Below are positions 45,400-54,321 of a stretch of 64,000 bases of DNA, in pieces; within the stretch, counting starts at the first letter, position 1, and each line of letters starts with the position of its first letter. The notes below the pieces were generated by a model. That model was not told the DNA's origin. It saw only the letters and a list, made by a program, of their open reading frames with translations, and searched no databases. Origin of the DNA: Marinobacter adhaerens HP15 (lineage in GTDB: Bacteria > Pseudomonadota > Gammaproteobacteria > Pseudomonadales > Oleiphilaceae). A program made the position numbers and the translations under genes. The stretch is from the NCBI RefSeq assembly GCF_000166295.1, contig NC_017506.1, positions 2,790,001-2,854,000 of the forward strand, written 5' to 3'.

Positions 45400-48300
45400 T
45401 TATTCCGAGGCGGCAATCAGACTGGCGTTACCGCCCGCGGCCGTTGTGTCGACACACAGGTGGCGTTCGATCACAAATCGCTGATCCAGCGTGTGCTCAG
45501 TGATCAGCGGTAGCAACGCACCATCACGCTTGGCCAGTGCCTCGCGATAGGCTTTCAGCAGGGGCTGATCGCCACAGCTGACTACCGCCTCGAAGCCATC
45601 GATGGTTGCCAGTGCTTCCGGCTCCAACAGACCCTGGGCGCCAACAATCGGCAGCCCGGCCTTGTTCGCTTGATCGACCACATCCTGGGTGCCCGGTGCA
45701 ATCACCACCACCTTGTTGCCCTGTGACAACGCGGTACCCGCCTGCTCCAGAGCAGTTTCCTTGTCCGGTCCCAGACACAGCACCACGCCACGGGCATGGT
45801 TGGACAGGCGGTTGGTCTCACCCGTTGGCCCGGGTAGCGCTTCCACGTGAGCGTCCAGTGGCTCCGGAACATTGCCAAAGATGGGCCGGATTGCGTCCAT
45901 ACGAGCTTCAGGCCTGGACGCCTTCAGTTTGTCCAGCTGCCCGATGAGCTTCTGCAACTGCTTGGCATCCACCTTCCTGGCGTTCGAATCCGCCTCGCGC
46001 TCGACCGTTTCACCTTTCAGGAAACGACGGACGTACTGCGGACCACCGGCCTTTGGACCGGTGCCAGACAGGCCTTCACCGCCGAATGGCTGGGAGCCCA
46101 CGATGGCACCGATCTGGTTGCGGTTCACATAGGTGTTACCCACCTTGATCCGGCTGGTAATGCGCTCGACGCGGCGATCCACACGGCTGTGGATGCCAAA
46201 CGTCAGGCCATAGCCCTTGGCGTTGATGTCGTCCACCACCTTGTCGATGTTCTTCGCCTCGAACGTGGCCACGTGCAGGACTGGCCCGAAGATTTCTTCT
46301 TCCAGCTCCTCAATACCACTGACGCTGAGAACTGCCGGCGAAACGAACAGGCCTTTCTCGGGGACTTTCATTTTCTTCAGCAACTTGCCGTTGCGCTCGA
46401 ACTTCTCGCAGTGATCCACGATCTTCTTGCGGGCGTTCTCGTCGATCACCGGGCCCACATCCGTGGACAGCAGCCAGGGATCGCCGATGCCGAGCTCTTC
46501 CATTGCACCGTAGAGCATTTCCAGAAGGCCATCGGCAATGTCTCTCTGCACATAGAGCATACGCAGGGCGGAACACCGCTGACCGGCACTCTGGAACGAA
46601 GACGCCAGCACGTCACGGACAACCTGCTCCGGCAATGCCGTGGAGTCCACGATCATCGCGTTCAGGCCGCCGGTCTCTGCCACCAGCGGCGCGTCCGGCG
46701 CCATGTTCTCGGTCATGACCTTGTTAATGCGCTGGGCAGTAGCGGTAGAACCGGTAAAGCACACGCCGCTCACCCGCGAATCGGAGGTCAGGGCTGCACC
46801 CACGGTTGCGCCGGTACCCGGCACCAACTGGATGGCATCCTTCGGGATACCCGCCTGATGCATCAGTTCCACGGCGCGAATAGCCAGCAGGGATGTCTGC
46901 TCAGCCGGCTTCGCCACCACAGTGTTACCTGCCGCGAGGTTGGCCAGAATCTGCCCGGTGAAGATCGCCAGCGGGAAGTTCCAGGGCGAAATACAACACA
47001 TCACGCCGCGGGCATCGCCGCTGTCTTTATAGCGGATGGCCTCGTTGGCGTAGTACTGTGAGAAATCGACCGCTTCACGGATCTCAGCAACCGCATCCAG
47101 CAGGGATTTGCCTGCTTCACGGGTAGTGAGCGCGAACAACTCGGCGTAGTTCTCCTCGTACAGGTCGCCCACCTTGCGAACGCAGGCAGCACGCTCTTCA
47201 GCCGATTTGGCCGACCAACTCTCGAACGCGGCCGCCGCTGAGGTAATCGCGGTGTCTACATCAGCATCGGAGGCCTGGGTGACGTGGCCAACCAGATCGT
47301 CCGGATCGGCCGGGTTACGTACCACCTGGATTTCGGTACCGGCCACCTCGCCCGCAATCAGCGGACCACCTTTCCAGCGATAGTCTTTGTAGGCTCCGCG
47401 ACCTTTCTCGATCTCGTTAACCGTGACCGGATCGGTAATATCCCAGCCTTTGGAGTTGCGACGCTGATCGCCAAACAGCTTGAACGGGTGCACGATCGCC
47501 TTGCTGGAAATGTTATTGCCCATCTCCTCAACACTTACAATCGGGTCCTTGGCGATCTCTTCCGGTGTGATGCGCTTGTCCACAATCTGGTTCACGAAGG
47601 AGCTGTTGGCACCGTTCTCCAACAAACGACGCACCAGGTACGCCAGAAGATCCTTGTGCGGGCCAACCGGCGCATAAATGCGACAGGGCACGCCACTGAC
47701 CTTCAGAACCTCATTGTGCAGGGACTCGCCCATGCCGTGGAGGCGCTGGAATTCGTAGTTGTCCACACCCTTGGTCTTGGCCATTTCGAGAATGGCAGAT
47801 ACCGAATGCGCGTTGTGGGTGGCGAACTGTGGGTAAATCCGGTTCGTCATGTTCAACAGCTTGGTGGCGCAGGACAGGAACGAGACGTCACTGCAGGCCT
47901 TGCGGGTAAACACGGGGAACCCGTTCAGACCCATAACCTGGGCACGCTTGATTTCAGCATCCCAGTAGGCACCTTTCACCAGACGCACCATGAACTTGCG
48001 GTCGTACTTCTCGGCCAGCCCGTAGAGCCAGTCGAGTACGAAAGAGGAGCGCTTGCCATAGGCCTGAACAACCACGCCAAAGCCGTCCCAGCCTGCAAGC
48101 TCGGGATCCGCCACCAGCTCCTCAATCACATCCAGAGACAGATCCAGACGATCCTGCTCCTCGGCATCGATATTGAAGCCCATATTCGCAGCCGCGGCCT
48201 TTTTGACCAGTTCGCGGGCCCGGGGCAGCAACTCGTTCATGACCCGCTCTTTGTTGCCGTACTCGTAACGGGCCAGCAGGGCGGAGAGCTTGACCGAGAT

Positions 48301-49029
48301 GCCCGGGTTCTTGCGGACATCGCCCTTGCTCGCCTTGGCAATGCTGTCAATGGCGTTGGAATAGGAGTCGTAGTAACGCTTGGCGTCATCATCGGTGCGG
48401 GCAGCTTCGCCCAGCATGTCGTAGGAATAGGTGTAACCCTTGGCCATGTATTCCTTGGCCTCATCCTGGGCTTCATCGATATCGCGACCCAGAACGAACT
48501 GTCGCCCCATCTCTTTCATCGCCTGACCGGCCACCGTACGGATAACCGGCTCGCCGAAGCGCTTGAGCAGCTTGCGCAGGGTTTCACCCACGGTGTTGCG
48601 CTCGGAATCCTTGAGCAGGTTGCTGGTCATCAGCAGGGCAACGGTGGCGGTGTTGATCAGCCCAGAGGACGCCTTGCCCACGTGGGTGCCCCAGGCACCG
48701 GAGGTGATCTTGTCTTCGATCAGCTCGTGGATGGTGGTGTTGTCAGGCACGCGCAACAGCGCCTCGGCCAGACACATCAGGGCAACGCCTTCCTTGGTCG
48801 TCAGGCCATACTCCGCCAAGAATTTTTCCATGATGGTGGACTTGGCATTCTTGCGAACGCTGCGTACCAGTTCAGCCGCACGAGCGGAAATGGCGTCGCG
48901 CTCGGCCTGGGACAACTGGGCACCGGCAATCATCTCGTGGATAACCTTGTGCTCGTCAGCGAGATAATAATCACGAATCGCCTGCCGGCTATCGACAAGC
49001 TCGGGCGTCTGTGATTGCTGCGGTCTCAT
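45400..49029 (-). CDS. putA: Bifunctional proline dehydrogenase / glutamate-semialdehyde dehydrogenase (PutA)
   Basis: The 1209-residue enzyme oxidises proline to P5C with FAD and then to glutamate with NAD. Residues about 115-480 are the proline dehydrogenase barrel (GYTYSYDMLGEAARTDDDAKRY, VRLVKGAYWDAEIKRAQ, YEFQRLHGMGESL); about 555-1010 are the aldehyde dehydrogenase, with nucleophile Cys819 in SFQSAGQRCSALRML. A C-terminal ALDH-like domain ends in the conserved DTTAAGGNASLIAASE flap, making this a long (type B-like) PutA. The N-terminal ribbon-helix-helix DNA-binding domain of trifunctional PutA is absent: the protein starts with a short linker and an arm domain. It is probably regulated by the nearby Lrp-type gene. 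Confidence 0.95.
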   Translation of the reverse strand: MRPQQSQTPELVDSRQAIRDYYLADEHKVIHEMIAGAQLSQAERDAISARAAELVRSVRKNAKSTIMEKFLAEYGLTTKEGVALMCLAEALLRVPDNTTIHELIEDKITSGAWGTHVGKASSGLINTATVALLMTSNLLKDSERNTVGETLRKLLKRFGEPVIRTVAGQAMKEMGRQFVLGRDIDEAQDEAKEYMAKGYTYSYDMLGEAARTDDDAKRYYDSYSNAIDSIAKASKGDVRKNPGISVKLSALLARYEYGNKERVMNELLPRARELVKKAAAANMGFNIDAEEQDRLDLSLDVIEELVADPELAGWDGFGVVVQAYGKRSSFVLDWLYGLAEKYDRKFMVRLVKGAYWDAEIKRAQVMGLNGFPVFTRKACSDVSFLSCATKLLNMTNRIYPQFATHNAHSVSAILEMAKTKGVDNYEFQRLHGMGESLHNEVLKVSGVPCRIYAPVGPHKDLLAYLVRRLLENGANSSFVNQIVDKRITPEEIAKDPIVSVEEMGNNISSKAIVHPFKLFGDQRRNSKGWDITDPVTVNEIEKGRGAYKDYRWKGGPLIAGEVAGTEIQVVRNPADPDDLVGHVTQASDADVDTAITSAAAAFESWSAKSAEERAACVRKVGDLYEENYAELFALTTREAGKSLLDAVAEIREAVDFSQYYANEAIRYKDSGDARGVMCCISPWNFPLAIFTGQILANLAAGNTVVAKPAEQTSLLAIRAVELMHQAGIPKDAIQLVPGTGATVGAALTSDSRVSGVCFTGSTATAQRINKVMTENMAPDAPLVAETGGLNAMIVDSTALPEQVVRDVLASSFQSAGQRCSALRMLYVQRDIADGLLEMLYGAMEELGIGDPWLLSTDVGPVIDENARKKIVDHCEKFERNGKLLKKMKVPEKGLFVSPAVLSVSGIEELEEEIFGPVLHVATFEAKNIDKVVDDINAKGYGLTFGIHSRVDRRVERITSRIKVGNTYVNRNQIGAIVGSQPFGGEGLSGTGPKAGGPQYVRRFLKGETVEREADSNARKVDAKQLQKLIGQLDKLKASRPEARMDAIRPIFGNVPEPLDAHVEALPGPTGETNRLSNHARGVVLCLGPDKETALEQAGTALSQGNKVVVIAPGTQDVVDQANKAGLPIVGAQGLLEPEALATIDGFEAVVSCGDQPLLKAYREALAKRDGALLPLITEHTLDQRFVIERHLCVDTTAAGGNASLIAASE

Positions 49030-49199
49030 AGTTGTACCCTCTTAGTTGTTTGTCTCTCCGGCATTCTACCGAGATCGACAAAGACTATTTCGCTATAAAT
49101 TCAAGGCAAGCGTGCCATTACGTCTTTAATACATCACAAAAAATTAATAATTTTCTCCAAAAAACGTGATTTTCGGTCACTTTGCCTGTCGTAGTCCTG

Positions 49200-52100
49200 C
49201 TATGCGGCTTTCAGTGCCAGCTCTCTGAGAACTCCATGAGCCACCGAGAAAACGGCACAATCCACATCATTGGCGGCCTGCATGTCGTTCAGCATCCGCT
49301 CCCAGCGGGCGAGTAACATCCGCTTGTTCCCCCGCCACGCCTCAATCCGCTTCTCCGGCGTTCCATCGCCATCAACGGGCTCGGAAAACACGCTGAGCGT
49401 GAGATTCCGTAACTGATGGTCCAGCTCGTCTCTGAAATGAATGGTCGCCAACACTTGCCAGTGGCCATTTGCCCGGAAGGCCCGCATTTGCCGGTCCAAC
49501 CAGGTCAGGTTCAGGCTTTCACCGAGGGTGAAATACACCCAGGCCACCGACTCCAGCTTCTCGTCCAGCTGACGGGCGATCTCGACCATGTCCATCAACC
49601 AGTAGCGGCTTTCCGCGGAAGCGCACCAGGCGGAAAGATCTTCCGGAACCATCCGCTCACAGTATTCAGCATAGCGTTCATACCAGCGACTTGCAGGAAT
49701 CACCGATTCAAGTCGGCTTTTCGAGGCCAGCACATCCGACATGGGAGCCCGGTAATGGTCGATACAGGAAACCGGGTCCAGCGCCTGCCGGCGGTTCTGC
49801 AAGAGCCAGCTGGTGCTTCGGGTCACCAACCGAATGGCATCGGCGAACAGGTCTGCCTGAACGCCGGCGTCAATTTTTCCATCCAGTAATTCCATACTCT
49901 CCCAATGGGCGTCTACGTCATGTATTCGCAGGGAGATCAGGTAGGCCGAGGCAATCCGTCCAGCATCAGCCCCGGTAGCGCTGCGTATCCGGTCAAACCA
50001 GGTGATCCCCATGCGATTTACCATGTCGTTGGCAATCTGGGTGGCCGAGATTTCTGCACGCAGGGGATGGGCCCCCACCGCTTCCGGGAAGGCGGCCAGC
50101 AGAGAGGCCGGGAAAGCCGAGTGCAGCGCAGAATTGAATCGCGGGTCATGGACGATCGGTGATGCGACCAGGGCCTGCTTGAGTTCAATTTTTGCGTAGG
50201 AAACCAGTACCGCCAGTTCAGGGCGCGTCAGGCCGCCGCCGTGCTCCCGGCGAGCCTGCAATTCTTCATCCGAAGGAAGAAATTCGAGACTGCGGTCCAG
50301 TTTGCCTTCTGTCTCCAGCCTGCGCATCAGCCGTTCGTACTGGTCTGCGGTGGCAACTGCGGGGTTCTGGGCAAGACTCAGCGCCATCGCCTGTCGGTAA
50401 TTGTTGCGCAGCACCAGCTCGGCCACCTCAGACGTCATGGCCCTGAGCATCCGGTTTCGCTCCGGAAGCGACATCAGCTGTCGGTGCACCAGGTCATTCA
50501 GCAGAATCTTGATGTTCACCTCATGGTCCGAGCAGTCGACGCCACCGGCGTTATCGATGAAATCACTGTTCACGGAGCCGCCACGACGGGCGAAGTCGAT
50601 GCGGGCCTTCTGGGTAACACCCAGGTTCCCGCCTTCTCCCAATGCCTTGCATCGCAGTTCGTTACTGTCGATTCGAAGCGCATCGTTGGTCTTGTCGCCC
50701 ACATCCTCATGGGACTCCGAAGGCGCCTTCACATAGGTCCCGATACCACCGTTCCAGAGCATGTCTACCGGCGCTTTCAACAAAGCGCTGATCAGATCCG
50801 CAGGCGACAGGCTGCGTGCCTTGATGCCCAACACCTTGCGCATCTGCGACGACACAGGAATAGACTTCATGGACCGGGAGAAAACACCGCCCCCGTCGCT
50901 GATCAGCTGGGTGTCGTAATCGGCCCAGGATGAACCGGACAGTTTGAAAAGCCGCTCTCGCTCGCGAAACGAGGCCGCAGCATCCGGATCCGGGTCGACA
51001 AAAATATGCTGGTGATTGAATGCACCGATAAGTCGAATTTGGTCCGAAAGCAGCATGCCGTTGCCGAACACATCGCCACCCATATCGCCGATACCGACCA
51101 CGGTGAACTCATCGCTCTGGGTATCGGTGCCTTTTTCCAGGAAGTGCCGTTTCACCGACTCCCAGGCGCCCCGGGCGGTGATACCCATTTTCTTGTGGTC
51201 GTAGCCCTCACTACCCCCGGAGGCAAAGGCATCGCCCAGCCAGAAGTTGTACTCTGCCGCCAGTGCGTTGGCGATATCGGAAAACGTGGCTGTGCCCTTG
51301 TCGGCGGCGACCACCAGATAGGTGTCATCGCTGTCATAGCGAACGACATTGGCAGGAGGGACTACCTGGCCGTCATCAAGGTTATCAGTGATATCCAGCA
51401 GCCCCCTTATGAAGGTCTGATAGCAGGCAACCCCTTCTTCGCGAACGGCCTCCCGAGAGCCATCCCTGGGCGGCTGCTTCACCACGAAGCCACCCTTGGC
51501 GCCTGCAGGCACGATCACCGAGTTCTTGACCTGCTGGGCCTTCACCAGGCCAAGGATCTCCGTACGGTAATCCTCAATCCGGTCGGACCAGCGAAGGCCA
51601 CCCCGCGCCACTGGCCCGGCACGCAGATGCACGCCTTCAATTCGGGGCGAGTACACAAAAATCTCGAACTTTGGCCTTGGGCGCGGTATGTCAGGAATCG
51701 ACGACGGGTCCAGCTTGAGCGACAGATAGGACGGAAACCCGCCATCCTCCCGGACCTGGAAATAGTTGGTTCTCAGCGTTGCCCGAATGAGCATGAAGAA
51801 ACGCCGCAGAATGCGGTCGTCATCGAGGCTCGCCACCGCTTCCAGCGAATCCCGCAGCTCTGCCTCAAGCTTTTCTGTCCTGGACTTACGTCCTTTTACC
51901 CCGGGCTCGAACCGATTGAAAAAGAACGCCACAAGCCGCGAAGTGATATCCGGATGCCGGGCCAGGGTTTCTGCAATGAACGGCTGGCTGAATCCGAATC
52001 GCAGTTGTTTCACGTAGCGGGCATAGGCTCGGATCAGCGCCACTTCCCGCCAGTTCAGGCCGCAGAGCATGATCAGCTGGTTGAAATCGTCGTTTTCTGC

Positions 52101-52586
52101 AAAGCCGTTCCAGATCTCCCGGAACGCCGACTGGATCAGCGGCCTTGCAGCACTCAGGTCGGCTTGCCGGCACCGGTCGTGGAGTTCGACGGTAAAATCA
52201 CTGACGCCGAAATTTTCGCCATCCCGTCGACGAACCCGGTAGGGGTGCTCGCCCAGAACCCGCATACCCAGGTTCTCCAGAATCGGAATCACATCTGACA
52301 GGATAACCGGCTGGCCTTCGCTGTAGAGCTTGAAGTGGAATCCGGTTTCGGAGGGATCCCTGGGTTGGTAGAACCGCATAGGCACATCGGTGCTGACGGC
52401 AATGGACTGGATCTGCCCAATATCGGCAAGTGCCTCGGACACCGGAAACCTCGCCCGGTAGGCCGAAGGAAACCCGCCACTGAACACCTGGGCATAGCGC
52501 CCGCCAATCGACTCGCCGAAACTCCGGACCAGTTCGCCGTGGAGGTCGTCATCCCAGGATCGGGACTCCTCCACCATCCGGGCCAC
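49200..52586 (-). CDS. gdhB: NAD-specific glutamate dehydrogenase, N-terminally truncated
   Basis: The 1128-residue frame covers the linker, catalytic and C-terminal regions of the large NAD-GDH family: PRPKFEIFVYSPRIEGVHLRAGPVARGGLRWSDRIEDYRTEILGLVKAQQVKNSVIVPAGAKGGFV near 290-370 includes the substrate lysines, and VVGIGDMGGDVFGNGMLLSDQIRLIGAFNHQHIFVDPD near 495 binds NAD. It makes 2-oxoglutarate and ammonia from glutamate. Gammaproteobacterial relatives have about 1600 residues, so several hundred N-terminal ACT-like residues are missing and are not encoded upstream. The frame stays open to a TAA at 52723-52725 without an ATG; the first start is GTG 52586. An ATG at 52693 with a good GGAG is one base out of frame (see findings). 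Confidence 0.85.
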   Translation of the reverse strand: MARMVEESRSWDDDLHGELVRSFGESIGGRYAQVFSGGFPSAYRARFPVSEALADIGQIQSIAVSTDVPMRFYQPRDPSETGFHFKLYSEGQPVILSDVIPILENLGMRVLGEHPYRVRRRDGENFGVSDFTVELHDRCRQADLSAARPLIQSAFREIWNGFAENDDFNQLIMLCGLNWREVALIRAYARYVKQLRFGFSQPFIAETLARHPDITSRLVAFFFNRFEPGVKGRKSRTEKLEAELRDSLEAVASLDDDRILRRFFMLIRATLRTNYFQVREDGGFPSYLSLKLDPSSIPDIPRPRPKFEIFVYSPRIEGVHLRAGPVARGGLRWSDRIEDYRTEILGLVKAQQVKNSVIVPAGAKGGFVVKQPPRDGSREAVREEGVACYQTFIRGLLDITDNLDDGQVVPPANVVRYDSDDTYLVVAADKGTATFSDIANALAAEYNFWLGDAFASGGSEGYDHKKMGITARGAWESVKRHFLEKGTDTQSDEFTVVGIGDMGGDVFGNGMLLSDQIRLIGAFNHQHIFVDPDPDAAASFRERERLFKLSGSSWADYDTQLISDGGGVFSRSMKSIPVSSQMRKVLGIKARSLSPADLISALLKAPVDMLWNGGIGTYVKAPSESHEDVGDKTNDALRIDSNELRCKALGEGGNLGVTQKARIDFARRGGSVNSDFIDNAGGVDCSDHEVNIKILLNDLVHRQLMSLPERNRMLRAMTSEVAELVLRNNYRQAMALSLAQNPAVATADQYERLMRRLETEGKLDRSLEFLPSDEELQARREHGGGLTRPELAVLVSYAKIELKQALVASPIVHDPRFNSALHSAFPASLLAAFPEAVGAHPLRAEISATQIANDMVNRMGITWFDRIRSATGADAGRIASAYLISLRIHDVDAHWESMELLDGKIDAGVQADLFADAIRLVTRSTSWLLQNRRQALDPVSCIDHYRAPMSDVLASKSRLESVIPASRWYERYAEYCERMVPEDLSAWCASAESRYWLMDMVEIARQLDEKLESVAWVYFTLGESLNLTWLDRQMRAFRANGHWQVLATIHFRDELDHQLRNLTLSVFSEPVDGDGTPEKRIEAWRGNKRMLLARWERMLNDMQAANDVDCAVFSVAHGVLRELALKAA

Positions 52587-52852
52587 GATCTCCCGGAGTT
52601 CAAGGGAGTCGTCGTTATCGGACGCCTGGTTCTGGAGGACATCGGCAAGCTGTTCCAGCAGGGTTTGTTTTGTAATGCGCGGGAATCGGTCATCGAAACT
52701 CTCCGGACTTGGTAAACGTTCTTACTGGGCTGATGAACCTACCAGTATACGCAAGGCCGGAAAGTCACTTAGACCATATAGTTTCGGATTAGAGGAGTTT
52801 CGATTATATTTGCCATATGATTTAGCCGTTAATTTAACCTGGAACAGACAAC

Positions 52853-53305
52853 ATGGCCGAATTGGATCGAATAGACCAATCCATTATTCGCGAGCTTCAG
52901 AAGAACTCCCGAATCACGGTTACCGAGCTTGCGTCCCGGGTGGGCCTTTCCAAAACGCCGTGCCAGGTGCGGATGCGCCGGCTTGAGGAGCACGGTTATA
53001 TCACCGGTTACACGGCCCTGGTTAACCAGACCAAACTTGGTCTCAGCCACATTGCCTTCGCACAGGTTACCCTGAACGACACCAGCAGCGGCGCCCTGAC
53101 CGCCTTTAACAAAGCTGTTCAGAGCGTCTCGGCGGTGGAGCAGTGCCACATGATTGCCGGCAACTTCGACTACCTGTTAAAAGTCCGAACCCGCAACATG
53201 CAGGAATACCGGCAGGTTCTTGGGGAGGAAATCTCGGCTCTGCCCCACGTGCTGCAAACCAGCACGTTTGTGGTTATGGAGAACGTCAAGGACGCTGGGC
53301 TCTGA
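52853..53305 (+). CDS. Lrp/AsnC family regulator, PutR-like
   Basis: The 150-residue regulator has an N-terminal helix-turn-helix (ELDRIDQSIIRELQKNSRITVTELASRVGLSKTPCQVRMRRLEEHGYITGY, residues 2-52) and a C-terminal ligand-binding RAM domain (about 65-145, with AGNFDYLLKVRTRNMQEY). The LSKTPCQ-x-R-x-x-RLE recognition helix is like that of PutR, the Lrp-type proline-responsive activator of putA in alphaproteobacteria. It is divergent from the glutamate dehydrogenase gene and close to putA, so it probably activates both when proline is present; that is inference. Confidence 0.9.
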   Translation: MAELDRIDQSIIRELQKNSRITVTELASRVGLSKTPCQVRMRRLEEHGYITGYTALVNQTKLGLSHIAFAQVTLNDTSSGALTAFNKAVQSVSAVEQCHMIAGNFDYLLKVRTRNMQEYRQVLGEEISALPHVLQTSTFVVMENVKDAGL

Positions 53306-53309
53306 GAGC
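53299..53309. terminator. Mini stem with the Lrp-gene stop codon as loop
   Basis: GCTC (53299-53302) pairs with GAGC (53306-53309) around TGA, the stop codon. Only 4 bp, so it is not convincing as a terminator by itself; it is listed because the same arrangement recurs at other convergent junctions. Confidence 0.2.
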
Positions 53310-53337
53310 AACCTCCCCTTAGCCGGCGCCAAACCAT

Positions 53338-53937
53338 CTATTCGGACTGCTCGTACTTGGGCTTGTAACCGCTGGCGTCCACCCGGGGCCGATCCGTCTC
53401 GGCTTCTGACAGTGGCTGGACCTCCTCGAGGCTTGCCAGAGAACGAAGCGTGAGTCGCTGGTACTCTTCTGTACCCTTTCTCTTCCAGGCGATTTCCTTG
53501 TCGCTCAGCATGCGCATAACCTTGGCCGGCGAGCCGACAATCAGCGATCCCGGCTCACAGGTAAACTTTGCCTTAACGAACGCGCAGGCGCCAACAATGG
53601 AGCGGGGTGCAATGTGCGCCTCATCCATCACCACCGCATTCATGCCCACCATGGCATCTTCGCCGACAACGCAGCCGTGCAGGATTGCGCCATGGCCGAC
53701 GTGTCCGTTTTTCTCGACAACCGTATCCATCCCGGGAAAGGCATGCATCACACACGTGTCCTGAACATTCGACCCCTGCTTCAGAATGATCCGCCCGAAA
53801 TCTGCACGCAGCGAAGCCGCAGGCCCCACGTAGCAATCCGGTCCAATCCAGACATCCCCAATGAGAACGGCGGTTGGATGCACATAGGCGGACGGATGAA
53901 CAACAGGAACAACGCCTTCTATACTGTAGCTGGGCAT
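53338..53937 (-). CDS. paaY: PaaY, gamma-carbonic-anhydrase-like hexapeptide-repeat thioesterase
   Basis: The 199-residue protein has left-handed beta-helix hexapeptide repeats (VHPSAYVHPTAVLIGDVWIGPDCYVGPAASLRADFGRIILKQGSNVQDTCVMHAFPG, then NGHVGHGAILHGCVVGEDAMVGMNAVVMDEA) with the histidines that bind metal in gamma-carbonic anhydrases. PaaY hydrolyses dead-end CoA thioesters formed during phenylacetate catabolism. The C-terminal tail past residue 165 is typical of PaaY. The start at 53937 has AAGGAG six to seven bases upstream. It is transcribed away from paaG. Confidence 0.9.
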   Translation of the reverse strand: MPSYSIEGVVPVVHPSAYVHPTAVLIGDVWIGPDCYVGPAASLRADFGRIILKQGSNVQDTCVMHAFPGMDTVVEKNGHVGHGAILHGCVVGEDAMVGMNAVVMDEAHIAPRSIVGACAFVKAKFTCEPGSLIVGSPAKVMRMLSDKEIAWKRKGTEEYQRLTLRSLASLEEVQPLSEAETDRPRVDASGYKPKYEQSE

Positions 53938-54011
53938 AACGGTCTCCTTCGCGGACGGGCCTGGCAGCGCTCCGCCAAACGACAGGCTGAACGTGGGACC
54001 CGAAAAGTCAT

Positions 54012-54034
54012 TGTGATTCATTTTCTGTATCACA
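54012..54034. promoter_or_regulatory. Operator-like palindrome in the paaY-paaG gap
   Basis: TGTGAT (54012-54017) and ATCACA (54029-54034) form a perfect inverted repeat with an 11-base centre. The left half with its flanks also matches 13 of 15 positions of the E. coli PaaX consensus as I remember it. The 384-base gap between the divergent paaY and paaG starts otherwise holds the paaG promoter and no gene. Confidence 0.45.
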
Positions 54035-54209
54035 TTATCCTTTTCCGGGAGATTTTTCATACCTTGGCGCCTGTTTTGAGACGAGAATTCACCCCTGCAA
54101 TGGCTCAAACCTGAGAGCGCTGATGAATTTTTACCGGATATTCAGCAATATAGACAAAGCAGGCGATCACCTCCGACCAAAGTGATACAGAACCAAGCCA
54201 GCACAATCC

Positions 54210-54237
54210 TTGACGAGTATCAATTCTAAGATATACT
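54210..54237 (+). promoter_or_regulatory. Sigma-70 promoter of paaGHIJK
   Basis: TTGACG (54210-54215), a 16-base spacer and TATACT (54232-54237) make a near-consensus promoter, with about 80 bases of leader before the paaG ATG. An inverted repeat GAGTAT...ATACTC (54215-54238) overlies the spacer and -10, and GTGATACA (54182-54189) lies just upstream, both suitable for a repressor or activator site. Confidence 0.7.
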
Positions 54238-54321
54238 CATTTTCCACATTCGATAGCAGTGTGCCGATGTAACACACCTTTCGCGCTATCCCCCCTACAA
54301 CAAACAACAGGACATACCGCC

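Noticed and set aside
47284..49014. Long open frame on the plus strand opposite putA (576 codons)
   Set aside because: It lies wholly antisense to well-conserved PutA domains, has no recognisable motif and has the composition expected of a GC-rich shadow frame.
51006..52298. Long open frame on the plus strand opposite the glutamate dehydrogenase gene
   Set aside because: Antisense to conserved catalytic and linker regions; no ribosome site or family pattern.
54010..54024. Match to the E. coli PaaX consensus
   Set aside because: 13 of 15 positions fit the consensus as I recall it, but no paaX is visible and the symmetric TGTGAT/ATCACA repeat explains the same bases, so I did not call it a PaaX site.
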